Notes: generated by a model from the letters alone, not told the origin. A stretch of DNA of 64,000 nucleotides from Streptomyces anulatus (GCF_014650675.1 NZ_BMVK01000014.1:62001-126000), one strand, 5' to 3'; numbered from the stretch's first letter, positions 51,689 through 61,050 are shown. Numbers and translations are program-made.

Positions 51689-52345
51689 TCAGGCGTCCGT
51701 CGGGGAGTCCTGCGGCCCGAACTCGGTGACCTGGGTGATCCAGGGCGCGCTGTAGTTGCCGAGCTGCATCTTCTGGTCGTCCCAGGTGCCGAAGCGCGGG
51801 TTCACGTCGATGTCGAGGGCCTTCGACGCCTTGGTGAGGGCCTCGCCGACGACCTGCTGGCCGGCCGGTGTGCCCAGGTCCGCGCCGAGCGCCGCGGCCA
51901 GCTTCGGGAGCTGGACCTCCTGGCGCATGTCGGCGTCGATCTGGTCCGGGGCGACCCAGCGCTGCTGGAGCATCATCGCCTCGAACTGCGCCTCGCCGCC
52001 CTGCTGGGCGCGGTTGGCCTTCCGCATCTCCTGGACCTCCTTGCGGGTGACCGTGACGCCCGCGTCCGCCGCGGCGCGGTCGAGGACCCGGCCGAAGATC
52101 AGCCCGTGCAGCTTGGCGCGGTTGAGCTGGCCCGACTTGTTCACCAGCTGGGCGGCCTCCGGGGAGCTGTCCTGCGCGCTGCGGACGTCCGCGGCGCGGG
52201 CCTGGACCACCGAGACCTCGATCCGCTCGCCGCCCACGACGGCCGCGGCGCCGGGGTGGGTCTGGTTGCCGCAGGCCGAAAGGAGCGGCGCCGCGACGAG
52301 TGTTGCGGCGAGGACGGCGAGCGCGGTGCGACGACGGCGGTGCAA
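51689..52345 (-). CDS. SurA N-terminal-domain lipoprotein
   Basis: 218 residues. Lipoprotein signal with lipobox LLSAC at about residue 25. The mature part is helical, in the SurA/PrsA-like chaperone pattern (GGERIEVSVVQARAADV; VTRKEVQEMRKANR; LPKLAAALGADLGTPAGQQVVGEAL), lacking a parvulin PPIase domain. TTG start at 52345 with GGGAGG 5 nt upstream; no better start gives the signal peptide. Extracytoplasmic, membrane-attached; probably a folding factor. Confidence 0.82.
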   Translation of the reverse strand: MHRRRRTALAVLAATLVAAPLLSACGNQTHPGAAAVVGGERIEVSVVQARAADVRSAQDSSPEAAQLVNKSGQLNRAKLHGLIFGRVLDRAAADAGVTVTRKEVQEMRKANRAQQGGEAQFEAMMLQQRWVAPDQIDADMRQEVQLPKLAAALGADLGTPAGQQVVGEALTKASKALDIDVNPRFGTWDDQKMQLGNYSAPWITQVTEFGPQDSPTDA

Positions 52346-52486
52346 AGGAGCCTCCCGGGGAGAGTTTGTGCATCAGTGCACAAAGCCTTGCGGTGATCGA
52401 TGTTAGGCAGTGGAGGTGGCCGGTGCCACCGATTCGACCAACGATTCGGGAGGAGTTGGGGATGTGGTCCGGTATGGGGGGCGCTG

Positions 52487-54124
52487 TCAGCCCCCGCGGA
52501 CGTCCCGCTGGTGGCTGAGCAGGCGCCGCAGGTCCATCGGCAGCGGGTGGTGCGGCCCGTAGGTGCGCTCGGCGTCGTACAGCAGGGCCTGGAGTTGCGC
52601 CCGGCCCGCGGTGTGGTCGCCGACCGCCAGGAGCAGTTGCCCGATGCGGTGCCGGATGTCGAGTGCGCGGCCGGGGTCGGAGGCGATCGGCCCGTAGGCG
52701 TTCTCGTAGTACGGGAGGACCGCGCGGTACTCGACCAGCGCGGCCCCGGCCTCGCCGAGCTGTTCGAGGCACTGGGCGGCGTCGTAGCGGAACTGGAGTG
52801 CCTGGGCGTCGGACGGGCCCGCTTCGGCGGCGCGGTCCTCGGCGAGGCGGCGCAGCTCGGGCAGGGCACGGCGGTACTGCCCGTCGTCCATCAGCGTCGC
52901 GGCGTACTGCTTGCGCAGGATGCGGACGACCGGTGAGTGCTCGCCGTGCTCGGCCGCGGCGGCGGGAAGGGTGGCGCCGAGGACGTCCACGGCCTGGGTG
53001 ATCCGGCCCTCGCCGAGCAGCTTCTTCACCTCGTCCACGGCCCGTGCGACATCCGGCCGGGCGGGCGGCGGGGTGCTCGGCGGCAGGTGGGCGGGGCGCG
53101 CGGGGGACGGCGCGACGGCCGGGGGCGCGGTGAAGGACGGCGGGGCGCCGAGGGAGGGCGGCGGCGCGGCGAAGGTGGCGGGTGCGGGCACGGGGGCCGG
53201 GGTCGCGGCCCGGTCCGGCCAGGGGGCGTGCGGCCGCAGGAACGGGCGCGTCGGGTCGAGCGGCCCGGCGGGGGTGCCGTGCTTCGGCAGCAGCGGGGCG
53301 AGGTCCTCGTACACCTCCTGGGCGGAGGCCGGCCGGTCCTGGGGGTCCTTGGCGAGGAGCCGCAGCACGAGGGCCTCCAGCGCGGCGGGGACCTCGGGGC
53401 GGGTCTTGCGGACCGGGAGCGGGGGCTCGTAGAGGTGGCGGTGCAGGACGCCGAGCGCGGTGGACCCGGCGAACGGCACGTCACCGCTGAGGAGTTCGTG
53501 CAGGAGCACCCCGAGGGCGTACAGGTCGGTGTACGGGCCGACCGCGCCGCCCATCGCCTGCTCGGGGGCCATGTAGGCCGGGGAGCCGATGGGTGACCCG
53601 GTGTGCGTGAGGCGGGTGGTGTCCGTGTCGAGGACGGAGGCGACGCCGAGGTCGAGAACGGTGACGGTGCCGTCGGAACGGACCATCACGTTCCGGGGCT
53701 TGAGGTCGCGGTGGACGATCGGCACCGCGTGCACCGCGCAGAGGACCGCGCAGAGCTGAGCGGCGACCGCGACGGCCCACGGCCAGGGGTACGGGTTCCG
53801 CTCGGCCAGGTGGTCGGCGAGGTCGGCGCCCTCGACGTACTGCATGACGAGGTAGAGGTCGTCGTCGTCGCTGCCCGCGTCGTGGACGGTGACCAGGCCG
53901 GGGTGATCGACCTGCGCGGTGACCCGGCACTCGCGGACGAACCGGCGGCGCAGTTCGTCGGCCGCGTCGCTGCCGGTGGGCCCGGCGACCCGGTCGGGGC
54001 GCAGCAGCTTCACGGCCACGCGGCGGTCCAGGCGCCGGTCGTAGGCGGTCCACACCTGGCCCATGCCGCCCTGGCCGAGGATGGTCGCCAGTTCGTACCG
54101 GTCGGCGATGATCCGCCCGCTCAC
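52487..54124 (-). CDS. Hanks-type serine/threonine protein kinase with TPR-like C-terminus
   Basis: 545 residues. Kinase domain 1-265: glycine loop GQGGMG (17-22), Lys39 in VAVKLL, catalytic HRDLKPRN, activation-loop DLG in place of DFG, APE as MAPEQA, and DLYALGVLLHELLSG. Then a Pro/Ala linker and a TPR-like domain (about 375-540: LLGEGRITQAVDVLGATL, ALPELRRLAED). No transmembrane helix, so a cytosolic kinase. GTG overlaps the stop of the membrane protein upstream. Substrate unknown. Confidence 0.92.
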   Translation of the reverse strand: MSGRIIADRYELATILGQGGMGQVWTAYDRRLDRRVAVKLLRPDRVAGPTGSDAADELRRRFVRECRVTAQVDHPGLVTVHDAGSDDDDLYLVMQYVEGADLADHLAERNPYPWPWAVAVAAQLCAVLCAVHAVPIVHRDLKPRNVMVRSDGTVTVLDLGVASVLDTDTTRLTHTGSPIGSPAYMAPEQAMGGAVGPYTDLYALGVLLHELLSGDVPFAGSTALGVLHRHLYEPPLPVRKTRPEVPAALEALVLRLLAKDPQDRPASAQEVYEDLAPLLPKHGTPAGPLDPTRPFLRPHAPWPDRAATPAPVPAPATFAAPPPSLGAPPSFTAPPAVAPSPARPAHLPPSTPPPARPDVARAVDEVKKLLGEGRITQAVDVLGATLPAAAAEHGEHSPVVRILRKQYAATLMDDGQYRRALPELRRLAEDRAAEAGPSDAQALQFRYDAAQCLEQLGEAGAALVEYRAVLPYYENAYGPIASDPGRALDIRHRIGQLLLAVGDHTAGRAQLQALLYDAERTYGPHHPLPMDLRRLLSHQRDVRGG

Positions 54125-54732
54125 CGGCCCTCGCCCTCCCTGTTCTCCTTGCGGAGGTAGTCGCTCAGCTCGTCCAGCTCGGCGCGGACCTGGTCGAGGC
54201 GCTGGGGCGCGGGCGTGGGCGTGGGCGGCGGGGTCTGCACGGTGTACGGGTTGGGCTGCGGCTGCTGGTGGTGCTGTTGCGGCTGCTGGTGCTGTTGCGC
54301 GGGGTGCTGCTGGTACGGGAGTGGCGTGGGGTGTGCGGGAGCGGTAGCGGTGTACGGGGCCGGGGAGCCGAGGGAACGGAGAGAGCTGTAGTGGCGAATC
54401 TCCACGTACAGGTAATAGGTGATCACCCCGGCCAGCAGGGCGACGATCCAGAGCAGCATCAACAGCACCGACGCGTCCGACATGTCGTCGGGGTCGTCCG
54501 GTGTGGACACGATGAAGGCGAACAGCGCGGCGTTGAGGACCATCACGACCACGAGCAGGACCCAGTCGCGCGGCCTGCGGGTGACGATCGCCAGCCGTAG
54601 CATCGCCACCCAGCCCAACAGGCCGCAGCTCAGCACCGTCACCGTCACGAGGATCACGCGCACCGTCGTGAGCGTCGCCGGGGACGGCCGGGATGTCGTC
54701 TGCTGCTGCGGCGTCGGGCCGTAGCCGTGCAT
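54121..54732 (-). CDS. Small integral membrane protein with Gln/Pro-rich C-terminus
   Basis: 203 residues. Three or four hydrophobic segments (VRVILVTVTVLSCGLLGWVAML, WVLLVVVMVLNAALFAFIVS, VLLMLLWIVALLAGVITYYLY), then a Gln/His/Pro-rich tail and an acidic helix LDQVRAELDELSDYLRKENRE. ATG 54732 with AGGAG 7 nt away. Coupled to the kinase gene (GTGA), so it may be the kinase's membrane partner or substrate (inference). Confidence 0.78.
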   Translation of the reverse strand: MHGYGPTPQQQTTSRPSPATLTTVRVILVTVTVLSCGLLGWVAMLRLAIVTRRPRDWVLLVVVMVLNAALFAFIVSTPDDPDDMSDASVLLMLLWIVALLAGVITYYLYVEIRHYSSLRSLGSPAPYTATAPAHPTPLPYQQHPAQQHQQPQQHHQQPQPNPYTVQTPPPTPTPAPQRLDQVRAELDELSDYLRKENREGEGR

Positions 54733-54831
54733 GTGCTGCTCCTGGGACGCGTATGTCGGACGTGTGGGGTGAGCGTATACACCTCCACCGACCGGCCGAC
54801 CCCGGGTTGTACCCAACCGTTGTGGTTCACC

Positions 54832-57216
54832 TCACGCGGGTGTGACCGTGCCGTCCGTCAGGCCGTCGTACATTCCCTGGACCAGTACCCCGCCGAGCCG
54901 CTCCGCCGTCCGCAGCGCTTCCTCGAACGCGGCCAGTTCGCGGAACCGCTCCCCGTACCGCCGCTGTTCGGCGAGCGGCATCCGGGGCAGGTGGAGGCGT
55001 CGGGCGTCCAGCCGGGCCGCCGTGGAGGCGTAGCTGCTGGCCTGCCGGTTGTTGGCGGTGCCGCGCAGGAACCCGGCGAGGAACCACGGATCCAGGGCGG
55101 CCGGATCGGGGCGCAGCAGTTGGAGGTTGCGGCCGAGCGCGGCGCCCGCCTCCCTCTCGCCGACGACCCGGACGACGGTCCCGCCGCCGAGCACGGGCAC
55201 CACGACGTCGCCGGGTTCGAGCACGACCGGGTCGTCGGGGGTCGCGCCCGGGACCTCCGGGCCGGTGAGCGGAGTTCCGGCTGCGTCGGTGAGCGGGGTT
55301 CCGGCCTGGTCCGTGAGCGGGGTTCCGACAGGGCCCGTGAGCGGGGTTCCGGCCGGGTCGGCTCCGGTGAGGACGTCGTGCTCGGTGAGAACGGGGCCCT
55401 GGCCGCCCGGGGCCGCGTTGCCGGTGTGCAGCGAGAGCGCCCCGCCGCGGGCGAGTTCGCCGACGGTGGTCCGGGGGCGGTGCGCGGGGACGGCGGGGGT
55501 GGCGGGGGGCGGGGTGAGGCGGGCGGTCAGCCGGAGGGTCTCGGCAAGCCGCTCCCGCACCTCGCCGAGTCCGCGGGCGTCTCCCCCGGGCGTGGGGCGC
55601 GGCAGATACCGGGCCGGGGCCAGGTCCACGTCGTCGTCGAGGAGTTCGACCACGGGCACGACGCGGCTGACGCCGGGGAGGTCGGCCCGGTCGCGCCAGG
55701 CGTCGAGCACGGCGGCGCGCACGACGGGCCAGTCGAGCCGGTCGCGTCCGCCGCCCGCCGCCTTGCCGCCCGCCTCCCCGGCGGACGCCGCGAGCCCGGC
55801 GGTGTCGGCCAGGAGGAGGTCCGGTCCGGGGCGGACTCCGGGCGTCGGCCTGCGCAGGACCCAGAGGTGGAGCGGAATGCCGTACGGGGGTGCGGCGCCG
55901 GCCGGGAGGGCGATGACGGCGCGGAGGGCTCCCCTGCGCAGGAGGTCGGCGCGGATACGGCGGCCGGAGCGCCGGGAGGCGGCGGCCGGAGGCATCAGCA
56001 GGACGGCGGTGCCGCCGTCGCGCAGCCGGGCCAGGGCGTGCTGGACCCAGGCCAGTTCGGACTCGACGCGGGCGGGGAAGCCGTACTCCCAGCGCGGGTC
56101 GTAAGCCAGCTCGTCGTGGCCCCAGTTGCGGTCGTTGAAGGGCGGGTGGCAGAGCACGGTGTCGGTCGCGAGCCGGGCGAAGGCGTCGGCCCGCAGGGTG
56201 TCCCCGGTCCGCACGGCCAGGGAGGGAGGGGAGCCGTGCGTTCCGTCGGCGCCCAGGGCGAGGCGCAGTGCGGTGAGGGCGGCGAGCCCGGCGTCGGCCT
56301 CCTGGGCGTACAGCGCCGCCGGTCCCGCGACGGCGCGGAGCAGGGCGCCGGTCCCGGCGGCCGGGTCGAGGACGCTGCGGACCGGACGGTCGGGGGCCGG
56401 GCGGCCGGCGTCCTTCGGGGGTTCGGCGAGGTCCGCCATCAGCTCGGCGAGGTGCGGCGGGGTCAGCGTGAACTGGCGGGGGTTGGCGTCCAGGTGCCGG
56501 CCGAGCAGGAACTCGAAGGTCTGACCCGCCCCGATCCCGGCGGCGAGCTGCGCGGCGGCGCGCAGGAGCGGCACGGAGGGCAGCAGGGCCTGCGCGGTGG
56601 GGGTGTGAACGGCTCGCGCCCTGTGAACTCCCGGAGCCACGGGCGGGTTCGCCGGGTGAACCACCGCGGGCCCGGGTGCGGCGGATCCCGACGCGGTCGA
56701 GCCGGGCGCAACCGATTCGAACGTGGTCGGGCCGGGCGCGGTCGAGCCGGCGGTTCGCGGCGTGCGGGCGGTCCCTGGGGGTGTGGCCCGGCCGGGGCTC
56801 GGGGTGCCTGAGGGGCTGTCGGGGCCGAGCCGGGCGGTGAGCACGTGGTCCATGGCGTGCGGCAGCGCGTCGGCCATCCGTTCGTCGGACGCGGCGGTCA
56901 ACTCCAGCCAGGCGGTGGGCCGGTCACGGACGAGCAGCAGGGCGCAGCCGGTGTGGACCAGGGCCTGCGCGGCCCCTGCGGGGTGGCCGGCCACCTCCTG
57001 CCAGACCCGCTCACGGAGCGGCACCTCGGCGAGTTTCCCCTGGTCGCGCAGCCACTGCTCCACATCGGCCAGCGCGAAGGACGGGCTGGCAGCGGTGCCG
57101 CCGACGGGCTGGGGGAAGTCGGCGTGACGGCGGCGCCAGTTGCTGACGGCCGCACGGCCCACTCCTGCCAGCCGCGCGATCCCGGCCGCGGTGACCTCCG
57201 TCGCGTTCTCCGGCAC
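54832..57216 (-). CDS. HTH-N6 adenine-type DNA methylase fusion
   Basis: 794 residues. An N-terminal HTH of MerR/excisionase style (VTAAGIARLAGVGRAAVSNWRRRHADFP, ALADVEQWLRDQGKL) is joined through a Pro/Ala linker to an N-6 MTase: FEFLLGRHLD, LTPPHLAELMADL, motif I DPAAGTG (284-290), motif IV HPPF (357-360) where NPPF/Y is expected, then a type I-like C-terminal region and a block of GTPLT repeats. No restriction subunit or specificity gene is next to it. ATG start. Similar solitary HTH-methylases are conserved in Streptomyces (impression, not searched). Confidence 0.85.
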   Translation of the reverse strand: MPENATEVTAAGIARLAGVGRAAVSNWRRRHADFPQPVGGTAASPSFALADVEQWLRDQGKLAEVPLRERVWQEVAGHPAGAAQALVHTGCALLLVRDRPTAWLELTAASDERMADALPHAMDHVLTARLGPDSPSGTPSPGRATPPGTARTPRTAGSTAPGPTTFESVAPGSTASGSAAPGPAVVHPANPPVAPGVHRARAVHTPTAQALLPSVPLLRAAAQLAAGIGAGQTFEFLLGRHLDANPRQFTLTPPHLAELMADLAEPPKDAGRPAPDRPVRSVLDPAAGTGALLRAVAGPAALYAQEADAGLAALTALRLALGADGTHGSPPSLAVRTGDTLRADAFARLATDTVLCHPPFNDRNWGHDELAYDPRWEYGFPARVESELAWVQHALARLRDGGTAVLLMPPAAASRRSGRRIRADLLRRGALRAVIALPAGAAPPYGIPLHLWVLRRPTPGVRPGPDLLLADTAGLAASAGEAGGKAAGGGRDRLDWPVVRAAVLDAWRDRADLPGVSRVVPVVELLDDDVDLAPARYLPRPTPGGDARGLGEVRERLAETLRLTARLTPPPATPAVPAHRPRTTVGELARGGALSLHTGNAAPGGQGPVLTEHDVLTGADPAGTPLTGPVGTPLTDQAGTPLTDAAGTPLTGPEVPGATPDDPVVLEPGDVVVPVLGGGTVVRVVGEREAGAALGRNLQLLRPDPAALDPWFLAGFLRGTANNRQASSYASTAARLDARRLHLPRMPLAEQRRYGERFRELAAFEEALRTAERLGGVLVQGMYDGLTDGTVTPA
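55258..55360 (-). repeat. 30-bp in-frame tandem repeat inside the methylase gene
   Basis: Four near-identical 30-bp units encode (A/V)GTPLT(G/D) repeats, roughly ten residues each. Confidence 0.75.
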
Positions 57217-57426
57217 TGGCTCTCCCTCGGTCCGTCCGCGCTACCTGCCCGCGAGCATAGCGAATCACCCGCACCACACCGGAAAGCACCGTTGCCCGAC
57301 CCGTCACAGATCTTTCGTGTTGACTCGGTTCACAAGCTCTGCTGTTATGGGTCCGCCCCCGCCGGGGCCGCTTTCCTCTCTCTGCTGACCGGCGCGCCGC
57401 GCGCCTCTCCTTCCGGAGCCTGACCC

Positions 57427-58155
57427 ATGCGTCTCATCACCCGTATATCCGTCAACACCGTCTGCGCGATGACCCTGTTCGGTCTCGCCGCCTGCGGCAC
57501 GGACTCCCCGAAGGAGACCGGGCCGTTCGCCGGAGTGTCCGGCCCGGAGGTCGTGAACAAGGCCCTCACGAAGACGACCGGGGTCAAGTCCCTGCGGATC
57601 GGGCTCGACATGACCACCTCCGACGGCCGGGTCGAGGCCGACTTCGCCACGAGCCTGGGGGGCGACTGCACCGGAACGATGACCATGGGCGGCACGGGCA
57701 CGATGGAGGTCCGCAAGACCGGCGACACGGTCTACACAAAGCTCGACGAGACCCTGCTGCGCGAACAGTCGAAGGGCGAGCCGAAGGCGGACGTGGACGC
57801 GGCGGTCAAGCTGATCGCGGGCCGCTGGATGGAGTCGAAGGCCTCCGACCCGGACACCGAGGACACCATCGAGTTCTGCGACCTGAAGGGGCTGCTGAAG
57901 GAGTTCGAGGCGGGTGACAACGCCGCCCGCAAGAAGGGCCCCACGACGGTCGCCGGCAAGCCCGCCCTGCGCCTCACGGAGAAGGAGGGCAAGGAGACGT
58001 TCACCATCGACGTCTCCGCCGAGGGAGCCCCGTACATCCTCCGCGTCACGTCCCGGGGCGGCGAGGAGCCGATGACGATGAACCTGTCCGAGTTCGACGT
58101 GCCCGTCGTGGCGGAGAAGCCCGCCGCGAAGGACATCGTCGACCTGGAGCAGTAG
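57427..58155 (+). CDS. LppX/LprG-like lipoprotein
   Basis: 242 residues, ATG with CCGGAG 8 nt upstream. Lipobox LAAC at about residue 22-25. Mature part has the (VVNKALTKTTGVKSLRIGLDM, GTMEVRKTGDTVYTKLDETLL, GRWMESKASDPD) arrangement of LppX_LprAFG-type sandwich proteins that carry lipids in the envelope (family resemblance, moderate). A Cys pair (GDCTG and EFCDL) may be a disulfide. Membrane-anchored, outside face. Confidence 0.78.
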   Translation: MRLITRISVNTVCAMTLFGLAACGTDSPKETGPFAGVSGPEVVNKALTKTTGVKSLRIGLDMTTSDGRVEADFATSLGGDCTGTMTMGGTGTMEVRKTGDTVYTKLDETLLREQSKGEPKADVDAAVKLIAGRWMESKASDPDTEDTIEFCDLKGLLKEFEAGDNAARKKGPTTVAGKPALRLTEKEGKETFTIDVSAEGAPYILRVTSRGGEEPMTMNLSEFDVPVVAEKPAAKDIVDLEQ

Positions 58156-58190
58156 GACTCAGCCCGCCCGCGCGGGCCCGCCGTCCCCGG

Positions 58191-58841
58191 TCACCCGGCC
58201 GCCGACGCCGGGGCTCCGCCTCCGAAGTCCACCTCGGCCGCCGGCAGTACGCGTACCCGGCGGCCCGGGTAACGGAGGTTGCGGTAGATCTCGTTGTGGT
58301 GCGCGACGGACGCCTCGGGTGCGGCGTACGGGCCGGGGCCGGGCCGGACGGACGTGGTGTGCCCGTCCGCGACGAGCACCAGGTCGTACCCCCGGCTCAG
58401 CGCCTGCCGGGCCGTGGACTCGACGCAGATCTCGGTGGCGAACCCGGTGACGACGACCTCGGTGACCCCCCGGGCGCGCAGGACAGCGTCCAGTTCCGTG
58501 TCCAGGAAGCTGTCCGGGGCGGCCTTGGGCACGACCGTCTCACCGGGGGCGGGGGCCAGCTCGGGCACGATCCGCCAGCCCTCGGTCCCGGGTTCCAGCT
58601 CCTCGTCCCCCTGCTGCACCAGCACCACCGGCGCACCGGCCGCCCTGGCCCGCTGCTGGAGGCGGGCGATGGCCGCGACGGTGCCGGCCGCCCGGTACGC
58701 CATCGCCACCAGGGTGTTCTGCATGTCGATGACGAGGAGAGCGGGGATGTGCGCGGGCACCTCAGGGGACGCCGCACCCGGACCTTCGGGCATCGGCGTC
58801 ACAGTTGGCACCGCACCCGGGACTTCGGGCATCGGCGTCAC
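58191..58841 (-). CDS. Isochorismatase-like cysteine hydrolase
   Basis: About 216 residues. Catalytic triad: Asp in LLVIDMQNTL, Lys in TVVPKAAPDSFLDTEL and Cys in GFATEICVESTARQALSRGY, with a cis-peptide-like VTGFATE. A low-complexity N-terminus repeats VTPMPE(V/G)PGA twice; GTG 58841 overlaps the upstream GNAT stop, but ATG 58832 or 58793 would also work. The isochorismatase family includes nicotinamidases and N-carbamoylsarcosine amidases; specificity unclear. Confidence 0.82.
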   Translation of the reverse strand: MTPMPEVPGAVPTVTPMPEGPGAASPEVPAHIPALLVIDMQNTLVAMAYRAAGTVAAIARLQQRARAAGAPVVLVQQGDEELEPGTEGWRIVPELAPAPGETVVPKAAPDSFLDTELDAVLRARGVTEVVVTGFATEICVESTARQALSRGYDLVLVADGHTTSVRPGPGPYAAPEASVAHHNEIYRNLRYPGRRVRVLPAAEVDFGGGAPASAAG

Positions 58842-59584
58842 AGCTGGTGCCGTACCCAGACGTTGGGCTCGACGTAGACCGCGTATCCGTGCGCGAGCGC
58901 GCAGTGCACCGGTACCAGCGCCCCCGGCACCTCCACCGGACCGTCCGTGTCGAACGGCAGCCCGGTCCACTCCCGCCACTGGGCGAGCGAGCCGCGCACG
59001 GTCATCGACAGAGTGGCGACCGAGTCGATCTTCCCGCCCGCGCGGGCGTGCACCCGCAGCCAGGGGTCCTCGGGCAGCCCGTCCTCGGGGCGGGTCAGCC
59101 GGGCGTACTCCTCCATCGGCTGACCGGACCGCAGGTGCTTGCCGTTCGGCCGCACCGGGGCGACGACCTGCCCGAAGCCGAGCCGTTGCGCGTTGTCGCG
59201 CATCGCGGCGAGCATCCGGCCCGATATCCCCTGGCCCAGATGGCCGGTGGCCACCGTGATGTCGATCGCGCTGACCGTGTCGGGAGTGCGTCCGCGCCGC
59301 AGATCCGAGAACGCCCACAGCAGCACCTGGTCCCAGCCGCCGACGGGCAGTTCGCCGCGCCCGGGGGCGTCCAGCACGAAGGGCACGCTGAACGCGCGCG
59401 CGACGACGGCGCCCTCGGGGTCGGTGGCGACCAGCACGTACTGGGGGAACTCGACCGCGATCCGCGGGAAGTTCGCCCAGCCGACGAGGTCCTCCAGGAT
59501 GAACTCCGGCCAGGTGTCCGGCATCCGGTCCAGGGCGCCGGCCAGCTCCGGGCGCTCGGCGAGGGTGGTGATCTTCAGCTCCAT
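58838..59584 (-). CDS. GNAT-family N-acetyltransferase, leaderless
   Basis: 248 residues. GNAT elements: TVSAIDITVATGHLGQGISGRMLAAMRDNAQRLGFGQVVAPVRP, the acetyl-CoA-binding Q-x-x-G-x-G/A type loop as GQGISGRM. ATG 59584 lacks a Shine-Dalgarno; TAGGGT at 59592-59597 sits 7 nt before it, so a leaderless transcript is likely. Divergent from another GNAT gene. Substrate unknown. Confidence 0.82.
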   Translation of the reverse strand: MELKITTLAERPELAGALDRMPDTWPEFILEDLVGWANFPRIAVEFPQYVLVATDPEGAVVARAFSVPFVLDAPGRGELPVGGWDQVLLWAFSDLRRGRTPDTVSAIDITVATGHLGQGISGRMLAAMRDNAQRLGFGQVVAPVRPNGKHLRSGQPMEEYARLTRPEDGLPEDPWLRVHARAGGKIDSVATLSMTVRGSLAQWREWTGLPFDTDGPVEVPGALVPVHCALAHGYAVYVEPNVWVRHQL

Positions 59585-59697
59585 ACGCGCGACCCTAAAC
59601 AGCCGGATCCTCTCCGACCAGCGAATATCGGTCCGGGTCACCGCGCACTCCGGGGCCGCCCGCCCGCGCCGCCGCCGCCCGGCTACCGTCACGCCGC

Positions 59698-60255
59698 ATG
59701 ACGACGACACCTCCGTCCGCCTCCGCCGGCCCCGTACTCATCCGGCCCTGCCGGGCGACGGACCTCGAACTGCTGGAGCGGCACATGCCCTCGCCCGGCC
59801 GGACCCGGCGGCACGCAGCCCGGTTCGACCGGCAGGAGCGGGGGCTCAGCACCTTCCTCACCGCCTGGGCCGACGACGTACCCGTCGGGTCGGCGCAGAT
59901 CCTGTGGCAGGGCTGCGCCGCCCCGGAGGTCCGGGCCCGCTTCCCCGACTGCCCCGAGCTGAACGGGCTCGCGATCTGGCCACCGGACCTGCGCTCCCGG
60001 GGCATCGGCACGGCGCTGATCCGTGCGGCGGAACAGCGAGTCCATGGCGCCGGGCACGCCCTGATCGGCCTGGGCGTGGACGACGACAACCACCGGGCGG
60101 CCGCGCTCTACCTGCGGATCGGCTACCGGGAGACCGGCTGCCGCTACCTGGACCGGTACGCGTTCCTCGACGCCGACGGCGTCCGGCAGGAGGTCGCGGA
60201 CCCGGCCCGCTTCCTGGTCAGGGACCTCGGCGAGGGCACTCCCGGACCGGCGTGA
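59698..60255 (+). CDS. GNAT-family N-acetyltransferase
   Basis: 185 residues. Core: GLAIWPPDLRSRGIGTALIRAAEQRVHGAGHALIGLGVDDDNHRAAALYLRIGYRETG, with the R-x-x-G-I-G loop and the terminal LYLRIGY block. ATG 59698 has TACCGT 8 nt upstream and no ribosome site; leaderless. Probably acetylates a small molecule or protein N-terminus; no specificity hint. Confidence 0.85.
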   Translation: MTTTPPSASAGPVLIRPCRATDLELLERHMPSPGRTRRHAARFDRQERGLSTFLTAWADDVPVGSAQILWQGCAAPEVRARFPDCPELNGLAIWPPDLRSRGIGTALIRAAEQRVHGAGHALIGLGVDDDNHRAAALYLRIGYRETGCRYLDRYAFLDADGVRQEVADPARFLVRDLGEGTPGPA

Positions 60256-60338
60256 TCCGGCCGGAACCATGAGGTGTGCATGCCGCGTCCCCACCCGTGA
60301 CTTCGCACCCGGTGCGCCATTCGTCGAGGAGCAGAACC

Positions 60339-61001
60339 ATGACCCAGCCCGGCAGTACACCGCCCCGCCCCCGGAGAGCCGCCGGGTGTCTGCAGAGCCT
60401 GGTGGTGATCGCGGTGCTCCTCGGCCTGGGCTACGGCGCGTCCAAGATCTTCGGTGACGAATCCTCGAATAAGTACTCGAAGTCGCCCTCGTCCTCGTCC
60501 GCGTCGGACGGCCAGGGCGGCTCGTGGGAGATCGGCGACTGCGGCGGGCCCGACCCGGAGAACAAGCCGGACGGCTACCGCGCCTTCGACTGCGACGAGT
60601 CGGGAGCGACCTTCAAGGCCCTGAAGATCGAGGACGCGAGCTTCCTGCCCAACGCGATCCAGTGCCCGGCCGGAACGGACCTGATCATCCAGGTCTCCCG
60701 GGTCTTCGGATCCGGCGACGACAAGAAGGGCGGCGGCATCCCGACCAACACGGTCTGCGGCCGCAACCTGACGGGTGACCACCCCGGCGACGCGGGCGCC
60801 GGCGGGGGCCAGCTCGTCGAGGGCGACTGCATCTCGGCGACGGCGAAGGAGATCGCCTGCGCCTCGGCCGGGGCGACCGACTTCAAGGTCCTCGGCCTCG
60901 TCAAGGAGAAGACCGAGTGCCCGGCGGCGACCACGGAGCCGATGCAGCTGATGATGGCGATGGGCCGCCCGTACGACGTGATCTGCGGCGGCAAGGTCTA
61001 G
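60339..61001 (+). CDS. Membrane-anchored extracytoplasmic protein, Cys-rich
   Basis: 220 residues. ATG 60339 with GAGGAG. One N-terminal membrane segment (CLQSLVVIAVLLGLGYGASKIF) then a Ser-rich tether and a globular domain of about 160 residues with eight or so Cys in pairs (GDCGG/FDCDES, IQCPAG/TVCGRN, GDCIS/IACASA, TECPAA/VICGG), suggesting several disulfides. Two similar halves are visible. No recognised catalytic motif. Confidence 0.72.
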   Translation: MTQPGSTPPRPRRAAGCLQSLVVIAVLLGLGYGASKIFGDESSNKYSKSPSSSSASDGQGGSWEIGDCGGPDPENKPDGYRAFDCDESGATFKALKIEDASFLPNAIQCPAGTDLIIQVSRVFGSGDDKKGGGIPTNTVCGRNLTGDHPGDAGAGGGQLVEGDCISATAKEIACASAGATDFKVLGLVKEKTECPAATTEPMQLMMAMGRPYDVICGGKV

Positions 61002-61050
61002 AGACCCCGCCCCCTCCCCGGTGCGGCGGTGGCGGCCCCTCAGCCGCCGC

